Below the pieces are notes generated by a model. The model had not been told where the DNA came from. It worked only from the letters and a program-made list of their open reading frames with translations, and made no database searches. Shown piece by piece: positions 34,213 through 44,700 of a DNA stretch of 64,000 bases. Position 1 is the first letter of the stretch; every line of letters starts with the position of its first letter. Source of the DNA: Neckera pumila (lineage: Eukaryota; Streptophyta; Bryopsida; Hypnales; Neckeraceae); contig OZ018414.1 in assembly GCA_963969595.1 (NCBI GenBank), forward strand, positions 22,675,660-22,739,659, read 5' to 3'. The position numbers were made by a program, and so were the translations under genes.

Positions 34213-35109
34213 TTAACCCCTAAAGGATAGCCTACTATTTTTAGCAATATAGTGGTTTTGGATAGATACCTAGGACTAGAGATTTTCATATTTTAAGCTA
34301 AAATTTTAATACAAGGTGGGGACAAGGAATATCTTTCATGTGCACTAAATTTCATGACATTTCAAAATAGGAATAAAAAGTTATGGCCTAATATGTTACT
34401 TTTTTCACCAAGCGGGCAGTCTGGACAAATCTGAAAAAATCACTTTTTTCAAAAATAAAAATTTGAAATTGGTTTTCAAAAGTGATATATACGTGGGAAG
34501 CTTTAAATCATTCCATTTTGACAAATGACTAACAAGTTATGAGGTTTTTTAGTTTGCGGGCAGTTACGGATGCTTTACTCTAAAATAAACTTTGAAGTTG
34601 TTTATTTAACTCAATTTTTAATATTTTTTGAAAAAAAAAAAATCATAGGATTTAGGTTGTTTATTAAAACATTACAACCATTGGGATTGACATTTTTCAA
34701 TTACATAATTAAATTCTTAACAATTTAGTATTTTGGATCATTCTCTACTTCTTTCTACATACTATTATTTTTGTATATGTTGTAGAATTCCAAATGGTTT
34801 CAAAAATTTTAAGCATGTATCAAAAATGCCAATTTGTATCAAAAAAATAATTCAAAGAAGCACCACCATTTTGGACATTTTTTCATACAAATGTGACCTT
34901 GTAAACTGCAAATGCCCTGTTTTTTGCAGGACCAAAAAAAGGATTTTTGCCAATTCAAATGCTAATATCTTCTAAAACCGGTTTATTGTAAGATCCTATG
35001 GTTACATGTGTCAAAAAAGTTCTTTTTTTAAGAATTTGATATTTGAACTAAAAATGGCAATTTCTGAGTGTTTTCGATGAAAACATAGTCATGGAACTCT
35101 AGGGGTTAA
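34213..35109. mobile_element. TTAA-flanked TIR element, subfamily II (nested)
   Basis: 897 bp, starts TTAACCCCTAAAGG and ends CTCTAGGGGTTAA. It shares long stretches with 56568-57462 (ATCACTTTTTTCAAAAATAA, GATCCTATGGTTACATG, AAACATAGTCATGGAACT). It sits inside the 33766-37584 element, so it inserted later. No transposase recognised. Confidence 0.7.
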
Positions 35110-37369
35110 ACATTCAATCATAATGCAGAACTAAACTTCTTCACCATTTATTTGATCTCCTATTGCACACCTGAGTTATCTTTTATTAGAAGTGAAACAA
35201 TTTCCAATGTATAAATTTTATAAGTTTAAAACAATTACAGAGAGTTTAGTAGCAAAAGACAATAATAAATTTAGATGCATTTCTTCACGTTAGTGTCTTT
35301 GCTAAGATCCAAGAACGTAGAGTACCTGGAATCAACTTGTCTCCAATTATTGTCTTCATGGTGCATTACATTAATATATTATTTTTGAAGGTAAAAATTT
35401 AATTTTGAATACATATACTTTTTATTAATTTTACTTTGGTCATTGATAACTTAGACTTCCTTCTACTTCTAGTACTTTTTTTTAATAGATAGTGAATAGT
35501 AACAATTTCTATTTGTACTTGTTCCTAGGAGTTTGCAAAAATTTGATAGAAAATTGTATGAAAAGACAACCAGTTTCCAAAACCTGTCGATTCAATCACA
35601 TCATCAACTTCTGGTACAATTTCAGATAGATCCCAGATATACTTTTTTATTGACTCAAGGCCATGACCATTGTTTCTTTTGTGACCCTGAAATTCTCAAT
35701 ATCTAATTTGTTCACCGGTGGATCACCTTTTTGTTTGTAATGACGTCATTGAGATTAAGCTCGAAGCAGGGCTCAGGCTGCAGTATTTTCCACAATTTGG
35801 ATTTGCATTACCTAGTGTATTTCCCCTCTAAAGAGAGAACCTTGTGACCTAAACCTAAACCATGAATCCTAAAAAAAACAAAAATACTACCAATGGAAGA
35901 GTAGCAAAAAACAGATTAGAGGAGACAACAAGAACGCTAATGGAGCACGGCCAAATATCCAATTCCTTAACAAACCACCAAACCAGATGACCTAGAGAAG
36001 AGCTATTTCACGAGCTAGGAAGTTGGACCTGTGGACACGACTACCTTAACATGATCTCATGCAAAATCGTACCAGTAAACCACTGCAATAGCAATCTAAA
36101 CAATTTTAGCCTCAAACTACTCAATCTACCAAAGCTCTGTACACCAGCTCCACAAACTCATTACGTTCAAAACCTCACAACAACGACCATCATAGGAAAT
36201 TCTACAAAACCAAGACACCATCCAACCAACACACGTACAGCAATTCCTTGAAATTCACACAAACAGTTGACCCACAAGACTAGCAGCAAAGCATGCCACT
36301 AGTGGCATGCATCCACATTGCAATTGAGATCGAGCCCACCCAGGCAGCCAAAGTTCCCACCCGAGCTTCCCAAACGCCACAGTTGCAGCTCGACGAAGTA
36401 CTAACTTATATGATGGCAAACAAACAAGACCATGTCACAGAGATGAACTTACTGACTCTAACCAGAGATCAACAACAAGTTTCGGAAACTTAGAAAACTT
36501 TCTAATTTTTTTTAATCAAATGCATTCAAACTTGGATTGTAATTTTAACAAGTCTTCTTGTATGTATTGTTACAAGGAACGGCCAATTGTACATGTGCGG
36601 TTCCAACGAGTATGGCTGTCTTGATTTTGGGTTAGTAAGTACTTACTGGGATCATGAACTCAAGTTTGCTTTATTTTTCCATGTACACTTTCATTTGCAG
36701 ACCTGGTCTTGCAGTATTCAACAAGGTGATAAATAGAAATCCATCCACAGTACTTTTCATTCTACAAATTCAAAGAGATCACTCTTCTTTCTGCTCACAA
36801 AGTACCCAACATATGCTTCACAAATACTATCAGGTTAGAAAACTGCATTCAAACAAGGTTTTTAATCAAATGTATTCAAACTTGCAGAAGACCAAAGACA
36901 ATGAAGCTCAAAACATTTCTTCATTTTTTGATTACTATGGTTTTATAGCTACTTCTTTTATTCCTTTGTTTGAGGAGTTTTTATATTTTATACTGTAGAT
37001 AATTTTGCCCTAATTTTAAAAAAAACTGCAAACTTGAAAATGCAGGAGAACTATCGGTATTCTTTACAAGTTTACAAGTAGTACAGTACACTACAATTTT
37101 TGAGAAAAATAATCTCCATACCAAAAGCTTTGAAAATGATGCAAGTAAATGAAAACCCCAATTCCAAAAAATATTTGAAAACAACATGTAGTCACAAACA
37201 CAAAAAAAAATATTATAAAAACATGATAACACAACTTGCAACAAATTTGCACCTGTTCCAAACTTGAAGGCGTTTTGTTGAAGGAGAGCACGAGCTTGAA
37301 CGCACCGAGGTAAAGATGAGCGAAGCTTGGAGGCGCGCGGGTGAAAAAAGAGGGTTTTGTCCTCTTAAT

Positions 37370-37405
37370 AAGTTTGGGATCACCTCCCGACGTGATCCCA
37401 AACTT
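37370..37405. repeat. Perfect 14 bp inverted repeat
   Basis: AAGTTTGGGATCAC (37370-37383) and GTGATCCCAAACTT (37392-37405) with an 8 nt spacer. It lies close to the right end of the TIR element. It could be a subterminal site or a hairpin. The sequence around it (about 37270-37580) is GC-richer than the neighbours, with a minus-strand ORF (37534-37091) I do not recognise. Confidence 0.6.
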
Positions 37406-37584
37406 GTCCGCTACAAGTCGGACCTGAGCTTCACTTTTGGCGGGAGTGCATGATGACATGGACTTCTTCTCAAGTGGACGTCCCCCGGGTGTGAATGCCC
37501 TAGCGGACAAAACATTATCATGGCCCAATGACAAAGCCCTAAGCCTTGTCCGGTTGCTGTGGACATCTCGGTCTGAACCGGGCC

Positions 37585-38122
37585 TGAGGACAGATGAACG
37601 CGAAGCTCAAATACAATACCAATAACCCTAGAGGCAGCTGAACATCAGACCGTAAACAATCGCAATACAGAAATCCGAACCCAGAAATCAGTAATGAAAC
37701 CTGAATAATCCTAACTAGAAAGCGGTAATCAAACAATCACCAAACATCAAACACAAAAACACTGAACACCAATCAAACAGAAACAGAAATCTACCTAAAC
37801 CCTGAAGCACAAAGCAGGTGGCCAAGACAAGTTACAAATCCTGCACACCAACAAAAACCTCTAAAGCCCGAATGCTAAACACCAAGCAGAAATCCTAGTC
37901 ACCAAATAGCAAACATAGAATACCAATTGATGAATCCCAATTAACCTATAGCATTGCACAGGAGTGCAAGCGGGAGCTGAGGCGATGCAGGAGCGGCAGG
38001 CAGGGCGTTCGACAATAATGGCAACCCCGTGATGGCGATGGAGAGACTTGGAGTGACCCTCGATCTGCTGCGCTCTGGAGACGTCCACCCGAGAGGTGTG
38101 GGAGGTGCTAGAATTGCGAGGA
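37585..38122. other. Spacer, left half of a block split by copia II
   Basis: Matches 60963-61529 closely (CAGATGAACGCGAAGCT, AAGCAGGTGGCCAAGACAAG, GCACAGGAGTGCAAGCGGGA, TGGAGACGTCCACCCGAGAG). The block continues at 43227 after the retrotransposon. No gene is recognised. The 37970-38122 part is GC-rich. Confidence 0.55.
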
Positions 38123-38294
38123 TGTTAGTACAGTAACTAACTGTAGAACCAATCGTTGTTGTAGACAGAGAGTCACAACGTTATGTTAACTCAAACGCTA
38201 TCTCTCCCTTCCATAAGAAGGCTGTTCCTGTTGTATATTATTATTATGAATATACTCATCTCGCTTCCATCTTCATAAGTGGCTTACTTATACA
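38123..38294 (+). repeat. Copia II 5' LTR
   Basis: 172 bp, TGTTAGTACAGTAAC ... CTTACTTATACA. It is followed directly by TGGTATCAGAGC, which defines its right edge. GAGGA precedes it. Confidence 0.95.
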
Positions 38295-38306
38295 TGGTAT
38301 CAGAGC
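38295..38306 (+). other. Copia II primer-binding site
   Basis: TGGTATCAGAGC adjoining the 5' LTR, complementary to initiator tRNA-Met. Confidence 0.9.
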
Positions 38307-38327
38307 AGGAATTTCTTATAAATAATC

Positions 38328-38690
38328 ATGTGCTTCCCTGAGTCACCCAGAGTTGAACTACAATCCAGTGGAGATGTGTTCGACCTGTTGGTGATAGAGG
38401 AAGAGCAACCTGAAATTGAAAATCAGTTGCTCACAAATAGATTATTTCAACTCTCTTTTGAAGATGCATTTTTCCAAGTTCCAATCGAAGAACTCAATGA
38501 ACCAGAAGTAACAGCCCCGCCACAGCTGGAATTCCAATACATACGATACGGCATATCCAACGCACCTCCAACTCTTAATGATTTACTAGCTGACAATCCT
38601 GACATTGGTCAGTATGATGAAATGAATCCTATGTTTTTTGCCAATGATTCCTCTGCAACCGTGCCTATACATATTCATCAAGAACTTTAA
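38328..38690 (+). CDS. Unrecognised 120-aa ORF between primer-binding site and gag of copia II
   Basis: Starts MCFPESPRVELQSSGDVFDL, is strongly acidic and Gln/Glu/Asn-rich, and ends VPIHIHQEL. It has no membrane segment, signal peptide or Cys motif. It stays open for 363 nt while the rest of the element carries many stops, which suggests it was under selection or is more recent. Copia elements normally begin gag soon after the primer site, so an extra upstream ORF is unusual. It may be element-specific or a captured host fragment. No function is assigned. Confidence 0.45.
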   Translation: MCFPESPRVELQSSGDVFDLLVIEEEQPEIENQLLTNRLFQLSFEDAFFQVPIEELNEPEVTAPPQLEFQYIRYGISNAPPTLNDLLADNPDIGQYDEMNPMFFANDSSATVPIHIHQEL

Positions 38691-38706
38691 ATATTAAACC
38701 AATATT

Positions 38707-39383
38707 ATGGCTTCCTCTTCTCTGACTTTGACAAACTGATCTTATATAATTCAACCTTTGACATCTGATAATTATACATCATGGAGTATTAAACTCCAAT
38801 TACTACTTATTCGTTCTGAATTATGGGACTTGTGGATGCCAGTGGTGCTCCCCCCATTGCTAGTGACATAGCAGGCCTCATAGCCTGGAAGTTGCGTGAT
38901 TCTAAAGCACGTTCAGAACTGCTGCTCTATTGTAATGAGAAGCAGCTCATCACTTTACAATCCCTTCCAACTGCAAAGGAGGTTTGGGATCGTCTGAAGC
39001 AATTGTACAAAAAATCCAATAAGGCATCCCAGGTGAACTTACATAAGCAACTTTGCCGTTTGACTATGTCCGATTCTGATGATACAATAAGCTTCTTGGA
39101 ATCGTGGCAATCGCTTCTTCATAAAGCCAAAATAGCAGGTTGCATTTTCTCCGAAGATCAGCAAGTTAATTTGCTGCTCGGCGCTTTACCAGATTCTTGG
39201 AGCGCCTTCATCACCACACAAGGTGGTATATCGGATCTTAAGTTCATGACTTTGTTGTCCAACATTCTTCAACAAAATTCTATTAATCTTTCCAAGACCA
39301 ATGCAACTAAAACTAGTGCCTTTTATGTAAAAGGCAAATTTGTCAAACATCCTTCAAACAAAATACATGGTCACAAATCTTGA
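38707..39383 (+). pseudogene. Copia II gag
   Basis: Starts MASSSLTLTN then a TGA; the same frame resumes SYIIQPLTSDNYTSWSIKLQ. A frameshift near 38820 leads to the long part 38823-39383 (SELLLYCNEKQLITLQSLPT, AKEVWDRLKQLYKKSNKASQ, HKAKIAGCIFSEDQQVNLLL), the UBN2/gag pattern. Inactive. Confidence 0.85.
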
Positions 39384-39992
39384 CCATTTAAACCAAACTT
39401 TCGAACTTCTTCCACCACAGCTTCAAGTTCTACATCCAATTCCATTATATATCATTATTGTGGTATTCCAGGTCATAAAGTACCTGATTGTCGAAAGAAG
39501 AAGAGGAACCTTCGCCCAGGAAAATCGAATAATCATACTAATAATTATATAACTGATGAACCAAGAGTACTTTTCAGTGCAATTGATGATTCAACTACTC
39601 TATCATCTTCCTGGTACCTCAATTCTAGTGCTAGTCAACACATGACTGCCGACAGATCCTTGCTCCGTGACTTTCAAAAGCTTGACATCCCTAGCACCAT
39701 TCTTTTAGGTGACAATCGTTCTTATAAAGCATCTGGCTTTGGTTCAGCACTGCTTTGTCTTTCCAATGGAAAGAATCTTCTTATAAAAGATATTTTGTTT
39801 GTACTTGGCCTCGCTAAGAATCTTATCTCTATGGCCCAACTTACTTCAACTGGAAACACTATTGTCACCTTTAAGCATGATCAATGTATTATCACATCCA
39901 AATCACCTATTTCTAATGAAACAATGAAACTTTTCATTCAAAAAGCTGAGAATTTATTCTCTCTTGGCATTGGTCTTACCAACTCCGCCTAA
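39384..39992 (+). pseudogene. Copia II zinc knuckle and protease
   Basis: The zinc knuckle near 39450 reads YHYCGIPGHKVPDC, so the first Cys of CX2CX4HX4C is Tyr. The protease reads WYLNSSASQHMTAD, where the catalytic Asp of D-S-G-A-S is Asn and Gly is Ser, so it is dead. It continues into the region before the integrase (GLAKNLISMAQLTSTGNT) and ends at 39992. Confidence 0.8.
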
Positions 39993-40054
39993 CTTGGCCA
40001 TTTTTAGTTATTCAGCAACTTCCATTTCTCCATCAGTTTTAAGTGCCTTGAAAT

Positions 40055-41217
40055 AGCATCAACACCTTGGCCATTTGAATATTCAATATCTGTATACAAT
40101 GCACACTAAAAATATCGTCTTTGGGTTACCTTCCCTCACTTCTACACTCCCAACCTGTGAAGGATGCATTTTGGGAAAACATCATAAGTTTCCTTATCCA
40201 ACTGATTCCGCCACTCGTGCCACGGAAGTTCTTGCCCTTGTGCATACTGATTTATGTGGTCCAATGAAGACACCATCTTTAGGTGGTGCCCTTTATTTTC
40301 TTCTTTTTATTGATGACTATATGTGGTACACGCATGTATATTTTTTATAGAAGAAATCTCTAGTGCTATCTCTTTTTCTACAGTATAAAGCTCTTGTTGA
40401 AAACCAGACTAGTAAAAAGATTTTATTTCTTCGCTCGGACAATGGTGGTGAATTTACTTCAAAAAGCTTCCACCACTTTTGTCTTGACCATGGCATTCAA
40501 CACCAATTCACTAATCCGTACAATCCTGCTAAGAATGGTGTTGCCAAAAGAAAGAATTGGACTCTTGTTGAATCCACTCGCAGTATGCTCCACACAGCAA
40601 AGCTACACAATTCATATTGGGCCAAAGCTCTTCATACTGCATGTTATCTCCAAAATATTTCCTATACTTCCGCTTTTATCCATTCTACTCCTTTTGAATT
40701 ATGGACTGGGATCAAACCAAATTTAAGCCATCTTCGAGTATTTGGCTGTACAACTTTCCCTCAGATTCCTGATGAGAAGTGTACAAAGTTAGCCGATAAA
40801 GCCTTAAAGTGTATATTTATTGGCTACGGTGAACCACTTGGCATCAAAGGCTGTAGATTGTATCATGCTCCTCCGAAACAATTATTCTATATCAAGGATG
40901 TAATATTCTCTGAAGCCAAATTATTCTTGCTGCCAAGTTCGAACCCCAGCATTACTCCTTCTTCCCTCACCTCTCATAATTCCGACTATTTGTTTCTTGA
41001 TGACCCTGATCCTTCTATAAATTTGCTCCCTCAAATTCCCCCTGCCCACTTGCCACCAGTTCCAAATCCACCTCTGTTGCCAGTACCCCTCCTCAGGTAC
41101 CCTTGGTCCCACATCCACCAGACTCCCCACCACCTCTTGCCACCCCAGACCCACCACTGGCTCCACAACCTTTATTTAGCCCACATCAGCGCTCCCATCT
41201 TCGACAACTTCAACTAG
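40055..41217 (+). pseudogene. Copia II integrase
   Basis: Pre-integrase HLGHLNIQ ... CEGCILGKHHKFP, first Asp in HTDLCGPM, second in LRSDNGGEFTS. The catalytic Glu position reads NGVAKRKN, so Glu is Lys. The usual C-terminal FIGYGEPLGIKGCRLY follows, then a Pro-rich linker to 41217. A TAG near 40348 splits it into two frames. Confidence 0.88.
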
Positions 41218-42916
41218 GGCGCTCTCCTCCACGTCGCACTTCTCAACGATCCACTAAAGGACAACGACTCACACCCAAGTTTCATGACACTAATTTGTAT
41301 GTATACGGCTTTCTGGCTCAACTTTCTAAGCCCATTACCATCAACGAGGCTCTTTCCAGTAATGAAGCTCCAGCTTCGAAAGTTGCCATGGATACTGAAT
41401 ATGATTCCCTGATTGCTAACAAAACTTGGGAACTTGTGGATCCTCCATCACATTGCTCAATTATAAGCACCAAATGGCTTTTTTGACGCAAGTATAATGC
41501 TGATGGCACTCTTGCCAAGTATAAAGCTCGCTTTGTTGCCTGGGATTTTTCCCAGCAACCTGGCCTTGATTTTTACGAAACCTTTTCCCCTGTTATTAAA
41601 ATGACGTCTTTACGACTTTTACTTGCTTTTGCTACCTTATATGATTATCACATCCATCAAATGGATGTGACAACCGCGTTCCTGCATGGTTTTTTAAAGG
41701 AAGAAATTTTCATTTCTCAACCCGAAGGATATATCCAACCCGGCTCAGGACACAAGGTTTGTAGACTTCTTAAATCCCTATATGGCCTTAAGCAAGCACC
41801 TAGGGGGTGGTAAGAACTCTTTGATTCTTTTCTCCTCTCTCAAGGATTCCTCAAATGTACTGCAGATCCTAATGTCTATTTTAAGCGCTATTACTCTTTT
41901 ATGCTCTTCTTAAGCTTATATATTGATGATCTTATCTTAATCTCCAATGATCTTCAATATCTCTCAGTTAACAAAGCTCTATTTTCTCAACGCTTTGCTA
42001 TAATTGACAATAACGAGATTGGATATATCCTTGGCATTCAGATCAGTCATGATCGACATAATAAGACCCTTTTCTTATCTCAATCCAAATATATTACAGA
42101 TATCTTAACAAAGTGTAATATGTCTGCCTGTAATTCCGTTAGCACACCCTCTGGAAGCTGGCATTCATTATTCGCAACTTCAGAGTACCGATCTCACTCC
42201 AGCCAAAATCCATGACATGCAAACTGTGCCATATAAGCAAGTTCTCGGCTCCTTACAGTATCTTGTTACTTGCACTCGATGGGACCTTGCTTTCCCAGTT
42301 AACCATCTGTCCCAGTTTATGATAAATCCTGCTCCAATTCATTGGCTCGGTGTTAAACGACTTCTACGTTATTTAAAAGGAACCATGCACATTGGACTCT
42401 TTTATTCTGGCGCTCACTTTGACCCCTCTACTTCTCATACTATTACCGGGTGGAGTGATGTCGACTGGGCTGGTGATCCTGCGAAGTTCCACTTCTGGCT
42501 ACATTTTTCAACTCAACTCTTCTTGCCTTATTTCTTGGCAGAGCAAAAAACAATCCATTGTTGCTCTTTCCTCCACTGAAGCTGAATACATCGCTGCTGC
42601 TACAGCTGTTAAGGAATTATTATGGCTTCAAGCCATTATATCTGAGCTTCAATATCCTCTTCAACTTCCTAGTATTCTTTATTCAGATAATCAATCTTGC
42701 ATAGCTCTCAGTGCAAATCTGAAGTATCACGATCGTGCCAAGCATATTGATCTGCGTTATCATTTCTTGCGAAAGAAAGTCCAGGCGCAGCTCCTCAAAC
42801 TTGAGTTTACTCCCACTGTGACTATGTGGGCTGATGTTTTAACCAAGTCCCTCTCTAAAGCCAAGCATCATGCCTGCCTCCATGGCTTCGACTCTCTAGC
42901 TTCCTCTCATTTGTAG
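41218..42916 (+). pseudogene. Copia II reverse transcriptase and RNase H
   Basis: RT motifs are ISTKWLF, YKARFVAWDFSQQPGLDF, QMDVTTAFLHGFL, RLLKSLYGLKQAPRGW and YIDDLIL (YVDD variant); RNase H has WSDVDWAGDP, ALSSTEAEYIAAA and HIDLRYHFLRKKV ... WADVLTKSLSKAKHHACL. Stops at 41486 and 41813 and frameshifts near 42215 and 42500 disable it. It ends at 42916, 128 bp before the polypurine tract. Confidence 0.9.
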
Positions 42917-43044
42917 CAAAGGGGCGTTATGTGTTCTACTTCATCCTTTGAAGTTGTAGTTGAAGCTTACAAACTAAACTTCAATGATTGTAGTCTCTCA
43001 AAGCTTCACGTTCAAGTTTTATAGAATAGTTCAGCTCTGCAGTT

Positions 43045-43052
43045 GAAGGGGG
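43045..43052 (+). other. Copia II polypurine tract
   Basis: GAAGGGGG two bases before the 3' LTR at 43055, the expected second-strand primer position. Confidence 0.75.
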
Positions 43053-43054
43053 CG

Positions 43055-43226
43055 TGTTAGTACAGTAACTAACTGTAGAACCAATTGTTGTTGTAGACAG
43101 AGAGTTTCAACGTTATGTTAACTCAAATGCTGTCTCTCCCTTCTATAAGAAGGCTGTTCCTGTTGTATATTATTATTATGAATATACTCATCTCGCTTCC
43201 ATCCTCATGACTGGCTTACTTATACA
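43055..43226 (+). repeat. Copia II 3' LTR
   Basis: 172 bp, same ends as 38123-38294, followed by the duplicated target GAGGA. Confidence 0.95.
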
Positions 43227-43790
43227 GAGGAGTGGGACTCTGAGAGCTGCAGGTTCACTTGCGGGATGGAGCTGCAGGATCCTCCGACGGACTACATAAG
43301 CGATGGCGACATCGAGTAGTTGGCAATGGCCCCGAGCTCCCGAAACAATGGCGCGACATCGAGCACTGCGAGCGTTTGGAAGGGCAATCGGATGTGCCAG
43401 TTGACTTGACCAAGCGTTCATCGCTTGAACCAGGTTGGATGGAGCTTCCGACAGAACCCATCGCCGTGGTAAGTGCACGACTGCACGGAATCCTTGGCTG
43501 GCCGTTAACTCCACGGAAACTATCCTTTTGATACAGTGTCCACCATCTACTTCAAGAAAACCAGAAGCACTCATTTGAGGACAACCTAGTCTAGAAGGTC
43601 TCCCCTTTTTGCATGAAATTCCAAGGATGAACATTCGCACTTCTGTTCTACATGCAAAGAATGATTCTGTCATTCATTGGACACTAAGTGTCTATGGTAG
43701 CGTTACAGGGTTAATTGTGTAAACAAGTGATCTATACTTGAAGTATTGTACAATAGAAGCAATATTGTAGTACTAATGGTTCTATCTACA
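43227..43790. other. Spacer, right half of the block split by copia II
   Basis: 43227-43330 continues the GC-rich block seen at 61530-61640 (GAGCTGCAGGATCCTCCGAC, GATGGCGAC, CGAGTAGTTGGCAATGGCC). 43480-43715 matches 13375-13600. No gene is supported. ORFs on both strands overlap the GC-rich part and are not conserved in frame. Confidence 0.5.
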
Positions 43791-44159
43791 GGTTATTGGA
43801 GAACATATACCCCACGTTGACTATTGTTTGTTGTATTTTGATTGAAAATTTGAAACTAGTATGCCTTACACGTACCATACATTTAGACCAAATTCAGTGC
43901 CGAAATAATTTAATTTTAGAATTTGGACAATGGATTTGGATTTCTTGGCTTTCGGCTTTTTGCTTTTTCTAATTTTTTGACACTCCTAATTTTGGATTGA
44001 TTTTTTCTATTCATGCATAAATGTGCTCTTTTTTTTTAATTTCCTCAAGAATAATTTTTGGAATATTTAGAATTATTTAGCAACATTGAAATTATTTCAG
44101 ATTTTTTGCATATATAGGGTACAATTTTAAAATTTTAGACAAGATCCAAATTTTCCTAA

Positions 44160-44700
44160 TTATTTTTGAAATTGACCTATACGTATATGGTATTGTTGCC
44201 ACAGCCAAAATAAAAGTAAAAATAAATAATTTTTTAATTTATGATATTTTTGAAATTCAATAGTTTTCACACCATAAGTCCAAATGCCACAAAACAAAGT
44301 CCATGCACCCCTTCTTGCAGAGAGCTTTTTGACGGGTCTAAGAATGTGAACTAGAAGACGCATGGTCCATGAGATCTCATCGTAACAAACAAAACAAACA
44401 AACAACCTAATTTAAGGTATGGACAAGTGTGCCTTGTATCATTGCTACAATCAAAAAGTAAAAGTAAATGAAATTTACTAATTTATTAATTTATAAAACT
44501 TTGAAACTCAATATCTTTTCTTCCATGAGTTGGAATGCCACAAAACAAAGCCTGTGCACACCTCCTCGTTAAGGGCTTTTCAATGATACCAAGTACACGA
44601 CCAAGGGACGCACAATTCTGGAGATCTCACCGTAACAAATAAAACAAATAGCTTAATAACTTAAGGTATGACAAAATATAGCACAAGTAGCTGTCTGAAG
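44160..44700. repeat. About 237-bp tandem repeat, units also at 54200-55150
   Basis: Units start near TTGCCACAGCCAAAATAAAA (44197) and TTGCTACAATCAAAAAGTAA (44435), followed by AACTTTGAAATTCAATA-like, CCACAAAACAAAG, ATGCACCCC, CTTTTTGACGGG and GAGATCTCATCGTAACAAAC segments. The same unit recurs around 54230-55110, there partly inverted. It is a low-GC non-coding repeat. Confidence 0.6.

Larger units (their letters stand above)
33766..37584. mobile_element. TIR element with GGCCCGGTTC ends, 3.8 kb
   Basis: The left end GGCCCGGTTCAAATCGGGAC and the right end GTCTGAACCGGGCC are inverted (about 23 bp with several mismatches). TGA stands on both sides (33763-33765 and 37585-37587). The flanks join to match the spacer at 60225-60985 (CAATCCTT then ACAGATGAACGCGAAGCT), where this element is absent. 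3 bp duplication and GGCCC ends fit PIF/Harbinger. I find no recognisable transposase, so it looks non-autonomous. It contains a nested TTAA element (34213-35109) and a palindrome (37370-37405). Confidence 0.65.
38123..43226 (+). mobile_element. Ty1/copia LTR retrotransposon II
   Basis: 5104 bp with 172 bp LTRs and a perfect 5 bp target duplication GAGGA (38118-38122 and 43227-43231). It has a tRNA-Met primer-binding site, an extra ORF, gag, protease, integrase, RT, RNase H and a polypurine tract, in copia order. The paralogous empty site is at about 61525-61535 (TTGCGAGGAGTGGGG). Multiple stops and frameshifts make it defective. The LTRs differ at about nine positions (about 5%), similar to copia I. 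Confidence 0.95.
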
